Shown: in pieces, positions 6,895-9,752 of the stretch
Layout of the letters: the number at the start of each line of letters is the position of its first letter
Position numbering within the stretch: the first letter of the stretch is position 1
Source: Xanthobacteraceae bacterium
GTDB lineage: Bacteria; Pseudomonadota; Alphaproteobacteria; Rhizobiales; Xanthobacteraceae
DNA length: 9,752 bases
Direction: 5' to 3'
Assembly (NCBI GenBank): GCA_030037105.1
Contig: JASHRY010000096.1
Coordinates: 1 to 9,752 of the forward strand
Notes under the pieces: generated by a model
The model's input: only the letters and a program-made list of their open reading frames with translations
Databases searched by the model: none
Told to the model about the DNA's origin: nothing
Translations under genes and position numbers: made by a program

Positions 6895-7192
6895 GAAAGT
6901 ACCTCGATAAGCAATGGTCTGATCTTGATTGTTATGCTCGCTTTAGCGCCTTGGCGAACGCCAAAACTTCGCGCACCGACTTGCGCAAATGCGACATGCT
7001 CAGCCGGATGTGATGGTTTGGTGATCGGTCCCGGCTGAGGGAGGCCCCGCTGACGCGAGCGGAGGCCTTGGTGGCTCACAGTATCGTTACTGTCGGCTAT
7101 CTCTATGAACCTTACGCCGTCACGAGCTTACGCCGTCACTCGACCCAGCCGGCATGAGAATTCCTACAAACGGTGCTGCAAAAATCCTAATT
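6895..7192. promoter_or_regulatory. LysR-nitrilase intergenic region with several dyads and a short open frame
   Basis: Probable promoter and leader of the nitrilase. It holds: dyad TTGGCG-AA-CGCCAA (6951-6964); a strong stem AGGCCCCGCT / AGCGG-A-GGCCT (7042-7068) with one bulged base; dyad ACAGTA-TCGT-TACTGT (7078-7093); and a direct repeat CTTACGCCGTCAC twice at 16-base spacing (7111-7123, 7127-7139). On the minus strand a frame is open from 7075 to the TAA at 6932-6934 (47 codons, one ATG at 6997); its end, EVLAFAKALKRA, reads like protein, so it is either a gene-tail remnant or a leader peptide. No clear -35/-10 pair was found. Confidence 0.4.
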
Positions 7193-8086
7193 TCAAAGCT
7201 GATTAAGATAGTGCGCATCTTGCTTGAACAGACTGAACAAAAATCGCATTAGCGCCTGAACTCTTCCCATGAACTGTATATCGTCATGGACGGAGATATA
7301 GAGTTCCCGTTCAACGATGACCCGATCCCCCAGAACAGACACGAGTTTCGGTTCCCTCTTGGCGGAGAAGTACGGTAGCAATCCGAGCCCGCGTCCGGCC
7401 GCGATGGCATTCTGTTGCGCAGCCATGCTGGAACTGCGGAACACGACGTGTTCCGGCTCGATTACATCGAGCAGCCAGTGCACCTTGGAAATCGCCACCA
7501 GATCCGGGATGTAGTCGACAAAATCGTGGCCCGAAAGGTCTTCGGTAGAGTGCGGCATTCCGTGGCATTCGAGGTAGGCGGTGGAACCAAACAAGCCGAG
7601 TCTGAAGCTCCCGGCTTTGCGCACATTGAGGCGTGAGCCGACCGGCGGTACAAAGCTAATCGATACATCCGCCTCGCGTTTGGTGAGATTGATGAGGTAC
7701 CGCTCGGTTACGAGTTCGACCACAATGTTTGGATAGATTGTGTTGAAATCGCTTAGCTTCTCCGCGAGATAATAGGCGGCGATGCCTTCCATTGTAGCAA
7801 GCCGCACGCGACCGGACAGTTCGCTTGGGGCAGTTCCGATTGTTTCGATCACCGAGAGGCCAAGCATCTCCATCTTCTCGGCAATCGCCAACAGCTTTTG
7901 GCCGTCATCGGTCAGCAGAAATCCGTCAGGTTTGCGCTCGAACAACCTAACTGTAAGATCCTTTTCAAGCTCGGAAACTCGACGGCTTACGGTCGTATGG
8001 TCGACTTTTAGTCGGCGCGCGGCAGGCATCAGACGGCCCTTACGCGCCAGTTCGAGAAAAAATACCAAGTCGTTCCAGTTGAACAT
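7193..8086 (-). CDS. LysR-type transcriptional regulator
   Basis: DNA-binding regulator expected to respond to a small effector. It has 297 aa from ATG 8086, or 302 aa from GTG 8101 in the same frame; MFNWNDLVFFLELAR is the more usual beginning of this family and the GTG has an AGG too close to it, so 8086 was preferred. The N-terminal winged helix-turn-helix is at about residues 4-62 (PAARRLKVDHTTVSRRVSELEKDL, then LFERKPDGFLLTDDG). The linker helix and two-part effector domain follow, containing VRLATMEGIAAYYLAEKL and ending FLFSLFKQDAHYLNQL. It sits between the nitrilase (same strand) and a divergent ABC solute-binding protein, which makes it the likely local regulator of one or both. Which effector it senses cannot be seen. 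Confidence 0.92.
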   Translation of the reverse strand: MFNWNDLVFFLELARKGRLMPAARRLKVDHTTVSRRVSELEKDLTVRLFERKPDGFLLTDDGQKLLAIAEKMEMLGLSVIETIGTAPSELSGRVRLATMEGIAAYYLAEKLSDFNTIYPNIVVELVTERYLINLTKREADVSISFVPPVGSRLNVRKAGSFRLGLFGSTAYLECHGMPHSTEDLSGHDFVDYIPDLVAISKVHWLLDVIEPEHVVFRSSSMAAQQNAIAAGRGLGLLPYFSAKREPKLVSVLGDRVIVERELYISVHDDIQFMGRVQALMRFLFSLFKQDAHYLNQL

Positions 8087-8141
8087 GAGGTCACTCGGCA
8101 CGACCTACGGTGGCGGTATAAAGGTGTTGCGAAGCGACTGC

Positions 8142-8171
8142 ACAATGAGTTCGGATGGGGCAGATTGTCAA
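8142..8171 (-). promoter_or_regulatory. Possible lysR promoter
   Basis: A consensus -35 hexamer TTGACA is at 8171-8166 on the minus strand. The best -10 at suitable spacing is the poor CATTGT (8147-8142, 18-base spacer). It lies 56 bases before the chosen lysR ATG. Only the -35 box is convincing. Confidence 0.22.
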
Positions 8172-8362
8172 AGAAGAGGGCACGCTTCGCGGCCAATTCT
8201 TTACATTCATGCAACCCGACCTGCGAGTTTTTGCACTAGTCGCAATAGTAGCGACAGCAGTAGGCTCGCCTAGGATAAAGGTCGCGGACTGGGAAGGTTA
8301 TCATAGCTCAAGACAACCATCGTCGTTCCATCATGGGGCTGTTATCTTGTAACGCGGAGTAG

Positions 8363-8381
8363 TTCCGGACGTGGTCCGGAA
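8363..8381. promoter_or_regulatory. Perfect 19-bp dyad, candidate operator
   Basis: TTCCGGAC-GTG-GTCCGGAA: 8-base perfect arms around a 3-base centre. It lies 184 bases before the solute-binding protein ATG and 276 before the lysR ATG. No T run follows, so an operator is more likely than a terminator. The sequence does not show the T-N11-A core typical of LysR sites, so another regulator could bind here. Confidence 0.4.
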
Positions 8382-8565
8382 GATGTCGTCCCACTTCTGC
8401 GATAAGTATCCTACCTCTGTGGAGCGAAGCTGTCTAAGCCAAATTGCCGCGACCGTATCCGCTGAAGCCGTTGCGCTGAACCGGATAGCTGGTGGGCTGT
8501 AAGAAAGATGCACTAAATCAAACGAGAAAAAGCATCTGCCGCTGGTGCAATGGGAGGTGTATGCC

Positions 8566-9752
8566 ATGACAAATTTATTCGACAACGACATCAGCCGCCG
8601 TCGACTGCTTAAGGGTACAGCTGCTGGCCTGGGAGCACTGAGTCTGGGCGGACTGTTTAACTCAGCATATGCCAACATTTCTCCGGAGTTGATCGCGCTC
8701 GCTGGCGGCCTGCCGAAAAACGCCGCGGCATCTGGAACGCCGCGCATGGGAGGCTCGATCGTCTACGCGATGGAAGCCGAACCTGACATTCTCGATCCCC
8801 AAGCGTGCGGCGGCTGGCACACGTCGCGCGTAGTCTTGCAGATGTATGACCAGCTGGTCGAACACGACTTGACCCAGCCGTGGTACAAGGCCGCCCCGCC
8901 AAAACTCGTCGGTTCGCTGGCGCATTCTTGGAAGATTTCACCGGATGGAACCGAATACACTTTTTTCCTCCGTGATGGCATCAAGTTTCACGACGGCACC
9001 CCGTTTGACGCAAACGCAGTCAAATTCAATTTCGATCGGATTTGGAACGAAGCCGCGCCAAATTTCTATCCGCGCGCCAAAGCCTACCGGGCTCCTGACG
9101 TCTTCTTCATCAAAAGCGTCGACGTAGTCGACCCACACACAGTCAAGATAACGCTAAAGGAACCGTTCAACTCGTTTCTGCTTCGCCTCGCCAATGTCGG
9201 ACCAGGCATGGTGGCGATGATCAGCCCGACAGCACTTAAGAAATACGGTAACGAGGGTATTGCGCTACATCCTACTGGGACCGGGGCATTCCGCTTCGTC
9301 GAGCGGGTGATCGGCGATCGCGTTGTAATGGAGAAGAATCCGGACTATTGGGGCGGCAATCCCAAAGTCGGACCGTTCCTTGATCGAATCGTGATCAAGC
9401 CGGTTTCGGATGTATCGGCGCGCGTTGCTGGCTTGCGCGGCGGCTCCTTCGACATGATCATCGTGCCAGCTCCCGACACCAAAGATCTGCTGGAACAGCA
9501 AGGTTTCGTCTGGGAGCAAGGCATCTGCCATCACAACTGGTACTGGGCCTACAACATGAACAAACCCCTGTTTCAGAACAGGGCGGTTCGTCAGGCAATG
9601 AACTATGCCATCAATCGTAAGGCGCTTTGCGCGGATTTGCTACACAATACTGCCTACCCGATGAACAACGGTATCGATCCGCCTGGTATGCTATCGTTCG
9701 ATCCGAACTATCATGCCTTCGAGTATAATCCTCAGAAGGCAAAAGACCTGCT
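8566..9752 (+). CDS. ABC transporter solute-binding protein, family 5 (DppA/OppA/NikA type), Tat-exported; C-terminus beyond the window
   Basis: Periplasmic receptor that delivers a ligand (peptide, nickel chelate or another small molecule) to an ABC importer. 395 codons are visible, of a usual total of about 500-550. A twin-arginine signal is clear: SRRRLLKG at residues 10-17, a hydrophobic stretch (19-31) and a likely cleavage after SAYA (A36). Family 5 features follow: PDILDPQ, SWKISPDGTEYTFFLRDGIKFHDGTPFDANAVKFNFDR, HPTGTGAFRFVER (from residue 235), EKNPDYWGG and FQNRAVRQAMNYAINRKAL (from residue 336). GGGAGG at 8552-8557, 8 bases before ATG, supports the start; the upstream ATG 8561 is out of frame. 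It is divergent from lysR; permease and ATPase genes are expected to the right but cannot be seen. The ligand is unknown; a nitrile or its product is an inference from the neighbouring nitrilase. Confidence 0.93.
   Translation, partial: MTNLFDNDISRRRLLKGTAAGLGALSLGGLFNSAYANISPELIALAGGLPKNAAASGTPRMGGSIVYAMEAEPDILDPQACGGWHTSRVVLQMYDQLVEHDLTQPWYKAAPPKLVGSLAHSWKISPDGTEYTFFLRDGIKFHDGTPFDANAVKFNFDRIWNEAAPNFYPRAKAYRAPDVFFIKSVDVVDPHTVKITLKEPFNSFLLRLANVGPGMVAMISPTALKKYGNEGIALHPTGTGAFRFVERVIGDRVVMEKNPDYWGGNPKVGPFLDRIVIKPVSDVSARVAGLRGGSFDMIIVPAPDTKDLLEQQGFVWEQGICHHNWYWAYNMNKPLFQNRAVRQAMNYAINRKALCADLLHNTAYPMNNGIDPPGMLSFDPNYHAFEYNPQKAKDL

Larger units (their letters stand above)
8087..8565. other. Divergent control region between lysR and the solute-binding protein gene
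   Basis: No gene is supported here; small open frames on both strands lack recognisable features. It contains the 19-bp perfect dyad at 8363-8381, a TTGACA on the minus strand upstream of lysR, and a weak inverted pair GATGC (about 8506-8510) / GCATC (about 8532-8536) shortly before the solute-binding protein. The length, about 465 bases, is generous for a divergent LysR-controlled promoter region, so part of it may be decayed sequence. Confidence 0.45.

Noticed and set aside
8331..8747. 138-codon minus-strand open frame across the solute-binding protein start
   Set aside because: It overlaps the signal peptide region of a well-supported gene and shows no recognisable domain.
1..9752. CRISPR array or defence system
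   Set aside because: No regularly spaced repeats and no nuclease, helicase or toxin-antitoxin families were found; the direct repeat at 7111-7139 has only two copies.

Overview
The window looks like chromosomal DNA of a GC-rich alphaproteobacterium, most likely Hyphomicrobiales in the Bradyrhizobium/Rhodopseudomonas/Rhodoplanes neighbourhood. The basis is the codon usage of bases 1-5250, the gene families present, and intergenic palindromes that resemble, from memory, the short interspersed repeats of those genomes. No RNA gene or CRISPR array was seen.

Layout. Bases 1-749 (minus) hold the N-terminal half of aerobic glycerol-3-phosphate dehydrogenase (glpD), running off the left edge. A short-chain dehydrogenase/reductase (SDR; 856-1560, plus) is divergent from it. 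A gap of 437 bases carries a REP-like palindrome and a terminator-like hairpin. Next, on the minus strand, are a small VOC (glyoxalase-fold) protein (1998-2411) and malonyl-CoA decarboxylase (2551-3921). Divergent from the decarboxylase is a class III (CaiB/BaiF) CoA-transferase (4079-5251). Together these two could form a malonate-use module: the transferase would make malonyl-CoA from malonate and the decarboxylase would turn it into acetyl-CoA. The shared 157-base intergenic region contains a 22-bp dyad that could be an operator.

Three tandem palindromes (5253-5396) and a decayed, frameshifted IS481-like transposase fragment (5429-5695) separate this block from the right part. Right of the transposase fragment the base composition is clearly lower in GC, which suggests a separately acquired segment. 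That segment holds a nitrilase (5821-6894, minus), a LysR-type regulator upstream of it on the same strand (7193-8086), and, divergent from the regulator, a Tat-exported family 5 ABC solute-binding protein (8566 to the right edge, incomplete). The order suggests a LysR-controlled nitrile uptake and hydrolysis locus, with the rest of the transporter expected to the right. The intergenic regions contain several good dyads (7078-7093, 8363-8381) that could be regulator sites. No previously undescribed system is evident; the most interesting points are the two inferred catabolic modules and the composition break with the dead transposase at its edge.
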